The translations under genes were made by a program, and so were the position numbers. The notes beneath the pieces are model-generated. The model ran no database searches, was not told the DNA's origin, and saw nothing but the letters and a program-made list of their open reading frames with translations. Of a stretch of DNA of 64,000 nucleotides, positions 40,803 to 51,854 are shown piece by piece; position 1 is the stretch's first letter; the number at the start of each line of letters is the position of its first letter. Origin of the DNA: Pseudomonadota bacterium (lineage in GTDB: Bacteria > Pseudomonadota > Gammaproteobacteria > Steroidobacterales > Steroidobacteraceae); NCBI GenBank assembly GCA_018241445.1, contig JAFEDT010000002.1, positions 1-64,000 of the forward strand, read 5' to 3'.

Positions 40803-41558
40803 ATGCCGTTTCGCCTCAAGGCCTTCGCCTATCACCTGCTTGGCAGCGCCCTGGCACTGACGCTGGTCTTCGGCGCGCTGTGGCTCGGCTGGTATCGCTG
40901 GCCGGGCTGGTATCTCGCCAGCGCGCTGTCGGTGGCGCCGCTGGTGGCGGGGGTGGACCTGGCGCTGGGGCCGCTGGTGACCGGGATCATCGCCAACCCG
41001 GGCAAGCCGCGGCGCGAACTCAAGCGCGACATCTCGATCGTCGTGGCGGTGCAGTTGCTGGCGCTGGGCTACGGGGCCTTCACCCTGTGGAAGGGCCGGC
41101 CGCTGTACTACACCCTGAGCAAGGGCCTGGACATGGTCCAGGCGGCGCAGATCGACGCGCACGAGACTGCGCTGGCGAGGCAGCAGAATCCTGTCTTCGC
41201 GCCGCACTGGTACAGCCTGCCGCGCTGGGTGTGGGCCCGGCTTCCAGACAACGCCGACGAGGCAAAAAAGATCATCGCCGGCGCGGTGTTCGGCGGCACG
41301 GATGTCACCCAGATGCCGCGCTACTTCAGGCCCTGGGAGCAAGGCCTGCCGGAACTGGCGACGCAACTGCGCAAGCTGGATGACCAGCAATACTTCTCAC
41401 GCCCGCAGCGGGAGATCCTGGCGCGGCGCATGGCGGCGCTCGGGGTTGCGCGCGACCGGCCAGTGACGCTGGTCATGTGGGGCAAGGAAAAGAACCTGCT
41501 GGCGGTGTTCGACAACCCGGTGACGCCGCACCTGAAGGCGATCCTGCGGGCGGATTGA
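40803..41558 (+). CDS. TfpX/TfpZ-like type IV pilin accessory protein
   Basis: This 251-residue protein has three hydrophobic segments in the first 95 residues (around LLGSALALTLVFGALWLGWY, LSVAPLVAGVDLALGPLVTGI and ISIVVAVQLLALGYGAFTLW). A soluble domain of about 150 residues follows. This resembles TfpX/TfpZ accessory proteins, which help specific pilins reach the surface, although those are often next to pilA. Here it lies 20 bp after zapD and about 5.5 kb from pilA. Assignment is by recognition of the N-terminal pattern, not by catalytic motifs. Confidence 0.72.
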   Translation: MPFRLKAFAYHLLGSALALTLVFGALWLGWYRWPGWYLASALSVAPLVAGVDLALGPLVTGIIANPGKPRRELKRDISIVVAVQLLALGYGAFTLWKGRPLYYTLSKGLDMVQAAQIDAHETALARQQNPVFAPHWYSLPRWVWARLPDNADEAKKIIAGAVFGGTDVTQMPRYFRPWEQGLPELATQLRKLDDQQYFSRPQREILARRMAALGVARDRPVTLVMWGKEKNLLAVFDNPVTPHLKAILRAD

Positions 41559-41567
41559 GGCTCGCCG

Positions 41568-43793
41568 CTACCCCTTCGGCGTCGCCATCCCCAGCCACTT
41601 CGCCAGGAAGGCCCACTGGTCGGCGAAGTCATCGATCTGCATCCACACCGGCTTGCCAGCGCCATGCCCGGCGCGGGTTTCCACGCGGATCAGCACCGGG
41701 CTGGAGCAGCCCTGCGCCGCCTGCAGCGTCGCGGCGAACTTGTAGCTATGCCAGGGCACCACGCGGTCGTCGTGGTCGGCAGTCGTGATCAGCGTCGGCG
41801 GATAGCACACGCCCGCCTTCACGTTCTGCAGGGGCGAGTAGGCGCGCAACGTACGGAACTGCCGCGGATCCTCCGATAGCCCGAAGTCGGATGACCACTG
41901 TCGCGCGTTGGCGCTGGCGGTCTGGTAGCGCAGCATATCCATGACGCCGACGGCGGGCAGTGCCGCACCGAACAGGTCCGGCCGCTGCGTCAGTACCGCC
42001 CCGATCAGCAGGCCGCCGTTGCTGCGGCCGTGGATGCCGAGCCGCGCCGTGCGCGTGTACTTCTGCGCGATCAGGTACTCGGCTGCGGCGATGAAGTCGT
42101 CGAATACGCGCTGCTTGTTGGCCAGCGTGCCGGCCTTGTGCCAGTTCTCGCCGTACTCGCCGCCGCCGCGCAGGTTCGCCTCCGCATAGGCGCCGCCCAG
42201 GTCCAGCCACGCCTGCACCGCGGGCCGGTAGACGGGCGTCAGTGAGATGTCGAAGCCGCCGTAGCCGTAGAGCAGGAAAGGCTGGTTGCCGTCACGCACC
42301 ATGTCGCGGCGGTGCGTGATGTACATGGGAATGCGCGTACCGTCCTTGCTCGGGTAGAACACCTGCTCGGTGGCGTACTGGCCGGCCTGCACCGGCACCG
42401 CCGCGCCGTGCCACAACGAGACCTTGTTGGCCGGCACATCCAGACGCATCACCTGCACGGGTGTCAGGTAATCGGTGTAGGAGAAGAAAGTCTCCGCCTG
42501 GTGGTCCTCACCCTCGAGTCCCTCGACTCCGCCCATGCCCGGCAGGGGCACCTCGCCCACCAGCCGGCCGTCGCGCTCGAACACTTTCACTACGCTGTGG
42601 GCGTCGTCGACGTAGCGCGTCAGCACACGGCCGCCCACCAGGCTCGCTCCCTCCAGGGCCGCGGTCGCCTCCGGCACCACCACACGCGGCTGCGCGGGAT
42701 TGCGCGCATCGAGGGCGATCACCCGCCCTAGCGGCGCGCCCTGCGTGGTCTGGAAATACAGCTCCTCGCCGCGCGAACCGATGTAGGTATACAGCGCATC
42801 CCAGGCGGCGAACACCGGCCGCGGCACCGCCGCTGGGTCGCGCAGGTCCAGCAGGTCGACGCCATTCTTCTCGTAACCCTCGTTCAGGGTGACGACCAGG
42901 TAGTGGCCGTCCTCGGTGACCCGTCCCTGCGGGATGCGCGTCGGATTGTTGGCGACCGCGTAGACCAGCCGGTCCTGGTCCTGCCGTGCCCCTAACCTAT
43001 GGAAATAAATCGCCGGCCGGCCGGCGTCGTCGCCCTTGCCTTCCGATACGGCCGGATAACGGCTGTAGTACACGCCCGAGCCATCGCGGGCCCAGGAAAC
43101 GCCCCAGAACTTGGTGTAGCGCACGACGTCAGGCAGGTCCGCGCCATCGGCCACCCGGCGGAAGCGCCACACCTGCCAGTCGGTGCCGCCGTCGGAGACG
43201 GCGTAGGCCAGCATCCGGCCTTGCGGATCGGGGGTGAATTCCGACAGCGCCACGGTGGCGTCCTGGCGCGCGGTGTTGGGATCGAACAGCACGCGGCCCG
43301 GGGCGTCCAGCGACTCCGCCACGTACAGCACGCTCTGATTCTGGTGGCCGTCGTTGTGCAGGTAGAAGTAGCGGCCGCCGCGCCGCACCGGCACGTCGTA
43401 GCGTTCAAAGTCCCACAGCTGCGCCAGGTGTTGCTTCAGCCAGGCGCGCGCCGGCAACGCCGCCAGCCGTGGCAGCGTCAGGGCGTTCTCGGTGCGCACC
43501 CAGTCCGCCGTGCGCGGTGAATCCAGGTCCTCCAGCCAGCGATAGGGATCGGCTACGCGCGTGCCAAAGTAGCTGTCGACGGTGCTGCCGCGCACCGTCA
43601 GCGGATAAACCGGCGCGCTGGTGGCCGCCGGCATGCCCACCGCGGTCTGCGTCACCGTGCGCATCGGCTCGCCGCGCGGACCCCCGCCTGGGAAGGGCGT
43701 ATCGTCGCGCGCCAGTTGTGTGCCGGTGCAGGCGGCGAGCGCCAATGCCAGCGTCAAACCGCTTAGGCACAGGGATGTGCCCCGCCGCCGCAG
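41568..43793 (-). CDS. Prolyl oligopeptidase family lipoprotein (S9A)
   Basis: This is a serine peptidase with an N-terminal beta-propeller and a C-terminal alpha/beta hydrolase domain. The nucleophile is Ser in GRSNGGLLIG, the catalytic Asp lies in DHDDRVVPWHS and the His in RAGHGAGKP. YRWLEDLDS near the start is typical of S9A. A lipoprotein signal, LCLSGLTLALALAAC, is clear, but no ATG/GTG/TTG precedes it closely. A CTG at 43793 (LRRRGTSLCL) would give a proper 22-residue signal and a 741-residue protein. The frame stays open to an ATG at 43955, but that adds 54 residues encoded largely by palindromic repeats. The start is thus uncertain. Probably periplasmic or outer-membrane anchored. 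Confidence 0.9.
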   Translation of the reverse strand: MRRRGTSLCLSGLTLALALAACTGTQLARDDTPFPGGGPRGEPMRTVTQTAVGMPAATSAPVYPLTVRGSTVDSYFGTRVADPYRWLEDLDSPRTADWVRTENALTLPRLAALPARAWLKQHLAQLWDFERYDVPVRRGGRYFYLHNDGHQNQSVLYVAESLDAPGRVLFDPNTARQDATVALSEFTPDPQGRMLAYAVSDGGTDWQVWRFRRVADGADLPDVVRYTKFWGVSWARDGSGVYYSRYPAVSEGKGDDAGRPAIYFHRLGARQDQDRLVYAVANNPTRIPQGRVTEDGHYLVVTLNEGYEKNGVDLLDLRDPAAVPRPVFAAWDALYTYIGSRGEELYFQTTQGAPLGRVIALDARNPAQPRVVVPEATAALEGASLVGGRVLTRYVDDAHSVVKVFERDGRLVGEVPLPGMGGVEGLEGEDHQAETFFSYTDYLTPVQVMRLDVPANKVSLWHGAAVPVQAGQYATEQVFYPSKDGTRIPMYITHRRDMVRDGNQPFLLYGYGGFDISLTPVYRPAVQAWLDLGGAYAEANLRGGGEYGENWHKAGTLANKQRVFDDFIAAAEYLIAQKYTRTARLGIHGRSNGGLLIGAVLTQRPDLFGAALPAVGVMDMLRYQTASANARQWSSDFGLSEDPRQFRTLRAYSPLQNVKAGVCYPPTLITTADHDDRVVPWHSYKFAATLQAAQGCSSPVLIRVETRAGHGAGKPVWMQIDDFADQWAFLAKWLGMATPKG

Positions 43794-43894
43794 GTGGCGG
43801 AGCCGCCGGTAAAAACCACGCTTTTTGCCGGCGGCACGCTGGGACGGGCAGGGTGAGCCGCATGCGGCGAACGGGTGGCCATGGATGGCCACCC
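43766..43894 (+). repeat. Palindrome cluster at the 5' end of the oligopeptidase gene, including hairpin copy C
   Basis: Four inverted repeats are packed in 130 bp. GGCACA/TGTGCC around GGGA is at 43766-43781. The one-hairpin relative of the dispersed repeat is at 43802-43835 (outer arms GCCGCCGG/CCGGCGGC, inner AAAAA/TTTTT, loop CCACGC, one T-G pair). The palindrome GCCGCATGCGGC is at 43857-43868. A 10-bp perfect stem GGGTGGCCAT/ATGGCCACCC around GG is at 43873-43894. The first lies inside the signal-peptide codons. Confidence 0.8.
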
Positions 43895-43951
43895 CGGGCT
43901 TGCGCGGAGCAGGGACTGCGCAGCGCAATGCCCGGATCCAGCGTTCCATAA

Positions 43952-44347
43952 TCAAGGAAACTTGATCTTGCCGCCACCCGCGCCGGGTCCGGGACCCACG
44001 CCCGCGCCGACCTCCGGCACCACGATGCGCGAGGCGGATTCGCGGCGCATTTCACGCGCCTCGTCGATGGCCTGGTCGAGCGCCTGCTTGACGCCCTCGG
44101 GGAATTTCTTCAGCGCCTCATCGAGCGTGGCGGCCTCGATCTCGAAGCCGAGCGGCAGCACGCCGGCCGGCGTCAGCAGCTGGGTCTGGCCGGAGTACAG
44201 CACTGCCCGCGAGGCGTCGGCGTTGCCGTTCACGTCCACCGGGGTCAGGCGGCGGATGCTGCCGGCGCGGCGGTCAGTGAATACGTCTTCGCGGTACAGT
44301 CCCTTCGCGTCGAGCTGGATTTCTGGAAGATCGTTCTGCGCAGCCAT
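43952..44347 (-). CDS. Conserved-looking hypothetical protein
   Basis: This is a 131-residue acidic protein with no signal peptide or membrane segment. It begins MAAQNDLPEIQLDAKGLYREDVFTDRR. The middle part has a helix KKFPEGVKQALDQAIDEAREMRRES, and the C-terminus is Gly/Pro-rich (GAGVGPGPGAGGG) ending KIKFP. I do not recognise a functional family. It lies 10 bp after the MutT-type gene on the same strand, so it is probably co-transcribed with secA-mutT. Its codon pattern looks genuinely coding. Confidence 0.75.
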   Translation of the reverse strand: MAAQNDLPEIQLDAKGLYREDVFTDRRAGSIRRLTPVDVNGNADASRAVLYSGQTQLLTPAGVLPLGFEIEAATLDEALKKFPEGVKQALDQAIDEAREMRRESASRIVVPEVGAGVGPGPGAGGGKIKFP

Positions 44348-44357
44348 GTGCGTGCCT

Positions 44358-44747
44358 TCAGGATGTTGTTGACGACGGATTGTACAGGACCTCGATGAAG
44401 GGCTGATCCGCTTCGAGGATGTCCTCCTCGTGCAGCCGCCGCGGTTCGACCCACTTCAACTGCTGACCCTCGCGCGGCTGCGGGTCGCCCTGGTAGTGAG
44501 TGACCTGCCACAGGGACAGCTCCACATCCCGATCCGCGTACGCGTGCGTCAGGCGCATGCAGGGAGTCGCCTCGCTCACGCCGATGCCGAGTTCCTCGTC
44601 CAGCTCGCGCACCAGGGCGCCGTATTCGCTCTCGCGGCCGTTGACCTTGCCGCCGGGGAACTCCCAGCGGCCGGCGAGCGCCTTGCCCGCCGGGCGCTGC
44701 GCGATCAGCACACGGCCGTGCGCATCGTAGAGCGCGGCAGCCACCAC
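44358..44747 (-). CDS. mutT: Nudix hydrolase MutT (8-oxo-dGTP pyrophosphatase-like)
   Basis: This is a 129-residue Nudix protein. The Nudix box is complete (GGKVNGRESEYG, then ALVRELDEELGI), with the conserved Glu residues that bind magnesium. LIAQRPAGKALAGRWEFPGG matches the MutT nucleotide-binding start. The GTG at 44747 places the first strand at the family position; longer frames would read into secA. It starts 13 bp after the secA stop, the common secA-mutT order. It probably removes oxidised guanine nucleotides. Confidence 0.9.
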   Translation of the reverse strand: MVAAALYDAHGRVLIAQRPAGKALAGRWEFPGGKVNGRESEYGALVRELDEELGIGVSEATPCMRLTHAYADRDVELSLWQVTHYQGDPQPREGQQLKWVEPRRLHEEDILEADQPFIEVLYNPSSTTS

Positions 44748-44760
44748 CAGGACAAACGGC

Positions 44761-47529
<2,769 letters not shown>

Positions 47530-47734
47530 GCGATAATCCGTTTGAAAAAATCATACCCATCAGGTACTTACAGTGTCCTGCGGGCGCAATGGAGCCGCGT
47601 ATTGTACGCAATAGACGTCCCCGGTGCCCGTCTGGTTCAATCGGGCCCCAAGGTCACGAGTTGAGGTCTGTGCCCGGGCGCTTCAAGGCCCGAAGGCCGG
47701 CACGGGGGGCGGGGGCCGGGGCTGGCCCGCTCCG

Positions 47735-48649
47735 TCAGCGCCCGATGAAGGTCAGCGGGTTGACCGGGCGCCCGTTGCGCAGCACTTCGAAGTGCACGTG
47801 CGGACCCGTGGAGTGCCCGGTGGAGCCCATCAGGGCGATGGGCTGCCCGCGCGTGACTGTCTGGCCCACGCTGACGAGCATGCGTTCGTTGTGACCGTAC
47901 CGGGTGGCGTAGCCATCCCCGTGGTTGATCTCCACCAGCTTGCCGTAGCCACTGCGATCTCCCGCCCAGGTCACCACGCCCGTGGCGACCGCGAGCACCT
48001 TGGTGCCGGCGCTGGCGGCGAAATCCAGGCCCTTGTGGAAGGCCTCACGGCCGTCGAAGGGATCCGCGCGCTCGCCGAAATAGGACGAGATGAAGCCGCT
48101 CTTGACCGGGCTGCCCTCGGGCTGGGTTTCCTGCTTCAGCTTGCGCACCATGATGGCGTTCTGAAGCGCGGAGAACTGGGTCTCGCGCAGGTCGACGCGC
48201 TTCTCCAGGCTGTCCACCATGGCGGACAGGTCCGGGATCTGGGCACTGACGCCCTCTCCGTCGGAGCCGCCGCGCGGCGGGTCCTGGTCGAAGTTGAATT
48301 CGCGGCTGTCGATGTCTGCCATCTCGGTCAGGCGCTTGCCGAGTGCGTCCAGCCGGATGACGTGGGCGTTCATCTCGCCCAGGCGCATCGCCATCGCATC
48401 GACGCGCAACTGCAGCTGCTGCCGCAGATCGGCGATCTGTTGCTTCTGCTGCGCCAGGACGCCCGTGACCCCCAGCGTATCGAGGTGGCCCAGCCCGCTC
48501 TGGCTGCCGCGTCCCAGTTGCAGGCCAAGGGAGAACGCGCTGCCCAGCACCGCGAGCACCAGGGCCGCGGCCAGACTTATGGTAAGTGGGTGCGCCAGGT
48601 TGACCTGTCGCGCCTTGCCTTCCCGCTTCGAAAGAAAAATGACATTCAT
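47735..48649 (-). CDS. M23 family peptidoglycan endopeptidase (LytM domain)
   Basis: This 304-residue protein has a single N-terminal membrane anchor (LTISLAAALVLAVLGSAFSLG). Next is a coiled-coil of about 100 residues (LAQQKQQIADLRQQLQLRVDAM). The LytM domain holds the zinc site (HKGLDFAASAGT, then HVHFEV). All ligand residues appear present, so it should be active rather than an EnvC-like activator. It cuts or regulates cross-links in the periplasm. The position between secA and dciA/lpxC is conserved in gammaproteobacteria. Confidence 0.9.
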   Translation of the reverse strand: MNVIFLSKREGKARQVNLAHPLTISLAAALVLAVLGSAFSLGLQLGRGSQSGLGHLDTLGVTGVLAQQKQQIADLRQQLQLRVDAMAMRLGEMNAHVIRLDALGKRLTEMADIDSREFNFDQDPPRGGSDGEGVSAQIPDLSAMVDSLEKRVDLRETQFSALQNAIMVRKLKQETQPEGSPVKSGFISSYFGERADPFDGREAFHKGLDFAASAGTKVLAVATGVVTWAGDRSGYGKLVEINHGDGYATRYGHNERMLVSVGQTVTRGQPIALMGSTGHSTGPHVHFEVLRNGRPVNPLTFIGR

Positions 48650-48684
48650 GCCGTGGCTCGCCCCCTGCTACTTGCGCCCTGGCA

Positions 48685-48757
48685 GCCGGCCAAAGTCACG
48701 CCTTTGGCCGGCGGAACCGGAGCTGACGTCCGCCAAACTCGCCGCAGGCGATTTGGC
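48685..48757 (+). repeat. Two-hairpin dispersed repeat, copy B
   Basis: Hairpin 1 (48685-48712) has arms GCCGGCCAAAG and CTTTGGCCGGC around loop TCACGC. After 19 nt, hairpin 2 (48732-48757) pairs GCCAAA with TTTGGC and TCGCC with GGCGA around GCA, with one bulged C. It lies in the divergent gap between the M23 peptidase gene and dciA. The rest of this 289-bp gap shows no further gene. Confidence 0.87.
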
Positions 48758-48938
48758 CCATGGACTAGGCTGGCGGCAAGCAGGAGCGAGAGCCGGCCCG
48801 GGCGTGGAACGCCCTGTATTACTTGGTAAAATTACCTGTACCATCGCTGGCAACCCCGCCGTCATGGCTCCTCGCTTTAGACCGGTGGCTTTGCGTCCCC
48901 GCCTTTCGACGGGTTTGCCTGTTCAGCTGCCGCGCAAT

Positions 48939-49322
48939 ATGCCCAAGAAGACGACCCGAAACAAGCACGGCCGTTCCAGTTCCGGCAGCGCGTACCGCGC
49001 GCGCACGGGGCCTGTGCCCGGCGCACCCCGGGTACATTCTGTCAAAGACCTGCTGGCCCGCGCGGTACCGGTGGTTGCGCGGGTCAACGAACAAGCCGCA
49101 TTGCACGCGCGCTGGGAATCCTGGTTGCGTGAGCGGCTGCCCGCCGAACTCGCAGTCCGCATCTGCGGAGTCGCGGTGCGCCAGGGGACGCTGGTGGTGT
49201 TCGCGGACTCCGCCGCCTGGGGTGCGCGGCTGCGTTTCGCGCTCGCACCGCTTGAAGCGGAGCTGACCGCTGCGGAGTCAACACTGACGCGAATCGAAGC
49301 GCGGGTGCTGCCGGGGAGCTGA
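48939..49322 (+). CDS. dciA: DUF721 protein, DciA-type replicative helicase loader
   Basis: This 127-residue protein has a basic start (MPKKTTRNKHGRSSSG). Then come the DUF721 segments SVKDLLARAVPVVARVNEQ, LHARWESWLRERLPAE and VRQGTLVVFADSAAWGARLRF. DciA loads DnaB helicase in bacteria that lack the phage-derived DnaC, and in Pseudomonas it lies in this same secA-lpxC interval. An in-frame ATG about 25 codons upstream is a possible alternative start. No strong ribosome site marks either. Confidence 0.82.
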   Translation: MPKKTTRNKHGRSSSGSAYRARTGPVPGAPRVHSVKDLLARAVPVVARVNEQAALHARWESWLRERLPAELAVRICGVAVRQGTLVVFADSAAWGARLRFALAPLEAELTAAESTLTRIEARVLPGS

Positions 49323-49390
49323 ACGCCGGGCAAAAAATCAGCGGCTCGCCAGCGCATGCTTGCCCGCGGGTTTCCGCGCGGGTAGGAAGA

Positions 49391-49438
49391 AGTAGTAAGG
49401 AGTAGTAAGGGGTATGAACAAGTAGGAACCCTTACTAC
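49391..49438. repeat. Direct and inverted repeats between dciA and lpxC
   Basis: AGTAGTAAGG occurs twice in tandem (49391-49410). The second copy plus G forms the arm GTAGTAAGGG, which pairs perfectly (10 bp) with CCCTTACTAC at 49429-49438 across a 17-nt loop. It sits in the 245-bp gap between the convergent dciA and lpxC genes. There is no T-tail, but it may still help to end or stabilise transcripts. Confidence 0.6.
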
Positions 49439-49567
49439 CGGCGCCAAGATGGCGTGGAGAACCCTGTCAGGCGTGGCGCACCTTGTCAGGCGCGCCGCCC
49501 GGCCAGCCGATCTGGCGAAGCGCGAAAGAACCTTATCTCGCACGGGGCAAGCGCCCCAGAAGGGCTC

Positions 49568-50491
49568 CTACCCGCCGGGCGGATGCAGCGCGGGCGCCTC
49601 GATGTAGGAAATCGGCGCGTCCGCGTGGCGCTCGAACACCACCTCTTCCCACAGGGTGCGATCAGCCAGCAGCGTGCGCAGCAGCTTGTTGTTGAGCGCG
49701 TGTCCGGACTTGTGGCCGCTGAACTCCCCGATCAGGCTGTGCCCGAGCAGGTACAGGTCGCCGATCGCGTCCAGGATCTTGTGCTTGACGAACTCGTCCT
49801 CGTAGCGCAGACCGTCCTCGTTCAGCACCCGGAAATCATCCAGCACGATCGCGTTGTCCAGGCTGCCGCCGAGCGCCAGGTTGCGCGAGCGCATGGTCTC
49901 CAGGTCGCGCATGAAACCGAAGGTGCGCGCCCGGCTGACCTCCTTCAGGTAGGAGGTCGTGGAAAAATCCATCGACGCGCGCTGCGAGCGGCGCTTGAAG
50001 ATCGGGTGGCTGAACTCGATCTCGAAGTTGACCTTGAAGCCGTCGAAAGGATCGAACTGCGCCCACTTGTCGCCGTCCTCGACCCGCAGCCGCTTCTTCA
50101 CGCGGATGAAGCGCTTGGGCAGCCGCTGCTCCTCGATGCCCGCAGACTGCAGCAGGAACACGAAGGGGCCCGCGCTGCCGTCCATGATCGGCACCTCGGG
50201 CGCCGACACCTCGACGATGGCGTTGTCGATCCCCAGTCCCGCAAAGGCCGACAGCAGGTGCTCCACCGTGGACACGCGCGACTCACCCTTGCCGAGCGTC
50301 GTGCCCAGCATGGTGTCGCCGACGTTGTCGGCGCTCGCGCGGATATCCACCGGGTTGGCCAGGTCCGTGCGGCGGAAGACGATGCCCTTGTCGGCTTCCG
50401 CCGGACGCAGGGTCATCAGCACCTTCTTGCCGGTGTGCAGGCCGACACCAGTTGCGCGAATCGAATTCTTGAGGGTCCGTTGTCCGACCAT
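49568..50491 (-). CDS. lpxC: UDP-3-O-acyl-N-acetylglucosamine deacetylase LpxC
   Basis: This 307-residue zinc enzyme catalyses the committed step of lipid A synthesis. The ATG at 50491 ([21 protein letters not shown]) matches the family start. Zinc ligands are in [12 protein letters not shown] and HKILDAIGD, and the general-acid His is in [13 protein letters not shown]. The length matches E. coli LpxC (305). It is the last gene of the division cluster, 122 bp after ftsZ, with a stem-loop in that gap. Confidence 0.97.
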   Translation of the reverse strand: MVGQRTLKNSIRATGVGLHTGKKVLMTLRPAEADKGIVFRRTDLANPVDIRASADNVGDTMLGTTLGKGESRVSTVEHLLSAFAGLGIDNAIVEVSAPEVPIMDGSAGPFVFLLQSAGIEEQRLPKRFIRVKKRLRVEDGDKWAQFDPFDGFKVNFEIEFSHPIFKRRSQRASMDFSTTSYLKEVSRARTFGFMRDLETMRSRNLALGGSLDNAIVLDDFRVLNEDGLRYEDEFVKHKILDAIGDLYLLGHSLIGEFSGHKSGHALNNKLLRTLLADRTLWEEVVFERHADAPISYIEAPALHPPGG

Positions 50492-50548
50492 GCAGATACT
50501 TTTAAGCAACGAGGGCCACTGTAGCCGTATCCAACTGCGCCCTCTCTT

Positions 50549-50584
50549 CCCAAAGGGAGGGACCCCGGGGGGCCCCTCCTTGGG
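50549..50584 (-). other. Stem-loop between ftsZ and lpxC
   Basis: An imperfect long hairpin (CCCAAAGGGAGGGACC against GGCCCCTCCTTGGG, with two bulges and one A-C mismatch) lies in the gap. It has no T-run, so it looks more like an mRNA processing or partial-termination structure that could separate lpxC dosage from ftsZ. Confidence 0.5.
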
Positions 50585-50613
50585 TAGACCGTAAGGCGCG
50601 TTACCGTATCACA

Positions 50614-51798
50614 TCAGTCCGCCTGCCGCCGCAGAAATGCCGGAATATCCAGCAGTTCCTCGGCATCGGCGTCCTGCCGCAGGCCATCGCCCACTGCCCG
50701 CTGCCGCTGCACCGTCGGCTTGTCCAGCGCCGCGTAGTCGCTGCTGGAGAGCTGGCTGCGGCGCACCACGCGCATCGGGGCCTCGCGCGTGTCCCGTGAC
50801 ACGTCACGTGGCTGGGGCTGTGGCGCACGCGCTACGGATGCCGCCCGACCGAGCCCGGTGGCCACCACTGTGACCCGCACCTCGTTGGACAGTTCCGGAT
50901 CGATGACCGTGCCCACTACCACGGTGGCGTCCTCGGAGGCGAACTGCTTGACGATCTGTCCGACCTCCTGGAACTCACCGATGGACAGGTCCATGCCGGC
51001 CGTGACGTTGACCAGGATGCCGTGCGCCCCGGCCAGGTTGATGTCCTCCAGCAGCGGCGAGGACACCGCGGCTTCGGCGGCGGCGCGCGCGCGGCCTTCG
51101 CCGCTGGCCACCCCCGACCCCATCATCGCCATGCCGGTCTCGGCCATCACTGTGCGCACGTCGGCGAAGTCGACGTTGATCAGGCCCGGGCGGGTGATCA
51201 GCTCCGCAATGCCCTGCACCGCGCCCTGCAGCACCTGGTTGGCGGCCTTGAAGGCATCCAGCAGCGTGGTCTGCGCGCCCAGCACCGTCAGCAGCTTCTG
51301 GTTGGGAATCGTGATCAGCGAATCGCAGTACTTGGACAGCTCGCTGATGCCGTGGTCGGCCACGAAGCCGCGCTTGTTGCCCTCCATCTCGAACGGCCGC
51401 GTCACCACTGCGACCGTCAGGATTCCCATCTCCTTGGCGACCTGCGCCACCACCGGCGCGGCGCCGGTGCCGGTGCCGCCCCCCATGCCGGCGGTGATGA
51501 ACAGCATGTCGCAACCCTCGACCAGCTCCACGATGCGGTCGCGGTCCTCCATCGCCGCCTGGCGGCCCACTTCCGGGTCGGCGCCGGCGCCGAGGCCCTT
51601 GGTTATGTTGGTGCCGATCTGCAGGGCGGTCTTCACCTTGGCGTGCTTGAGCGCCTGCGAGTCGGTGTTGACGCACATGAACTCCACGCCGTCTATGCCG
51701 GCGTTGACCATGTGCGCCACGGCGTTGCCGCCGCCGCCGCCGACGCCAATCACCTTGATGACAGCACTCTGGCTGTATGCATCCATCAGTTCAAACAT
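50614..51798 (-). CDS. ftsZ: Cell division GTPase FtsZ
   Basis: This 394-residue tubulin homologue forms the Z-ring. The GTP-binding T4 loop GMGGGTGTGAAP, the T1 region VIGVGGGGGNAV and the T7 loop (NVDFADVRTVM) are intact. A variable linker of about 60 residues ends in the conserved C-terminal peptide LDIPAFLRRQAD, which binds FtsA, ZipA and ZapD. AAGGAG 7 nt before the ATG is one of the best ribosome sites in the window. It lies 56 bp after ftsA. Confidence 0.98.
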   Translation of the reverse strand: MFELMDAYSQSAVIKVIGVGGGGGNAVAHMVNAGIDGVEFMCVNTDSQALKHAKVKTALQIGTNITKGLGAGADPEVGRQAAMEDRDRIVELVEGCDMLFITAGMGGGTGTGAAPVVAQVAKEMGILTVAVVTRPFEMEGNKRGFVADHGISELSKYCDSLITIPNQKLLTVLGAQTTLLDAFKAANQVLQGAVQGIAELITRPGLINVDFADVRTVMAETGMAMMGSGVASGEGRARAAAEAAVSSPLLEDINLAGAHGILVNVTAGMDLSIGEFQEVGQIVKQFASEDATVVVGTVIDPELSNEVRVTVVATGLGRAASVARAPQPQPRDVSRDTREAPMRVVRRSQLSSSDYAALDKPTVQRQRAVGDGLRQDADAEELLDIPAFLRRQAD

Positions 51799-51854
51799 GT
51801 CTGCTCCTTACGAAGGTCTACGGTTGGTCAGTCTTGTTGTTGTCGGTCTGTCAG

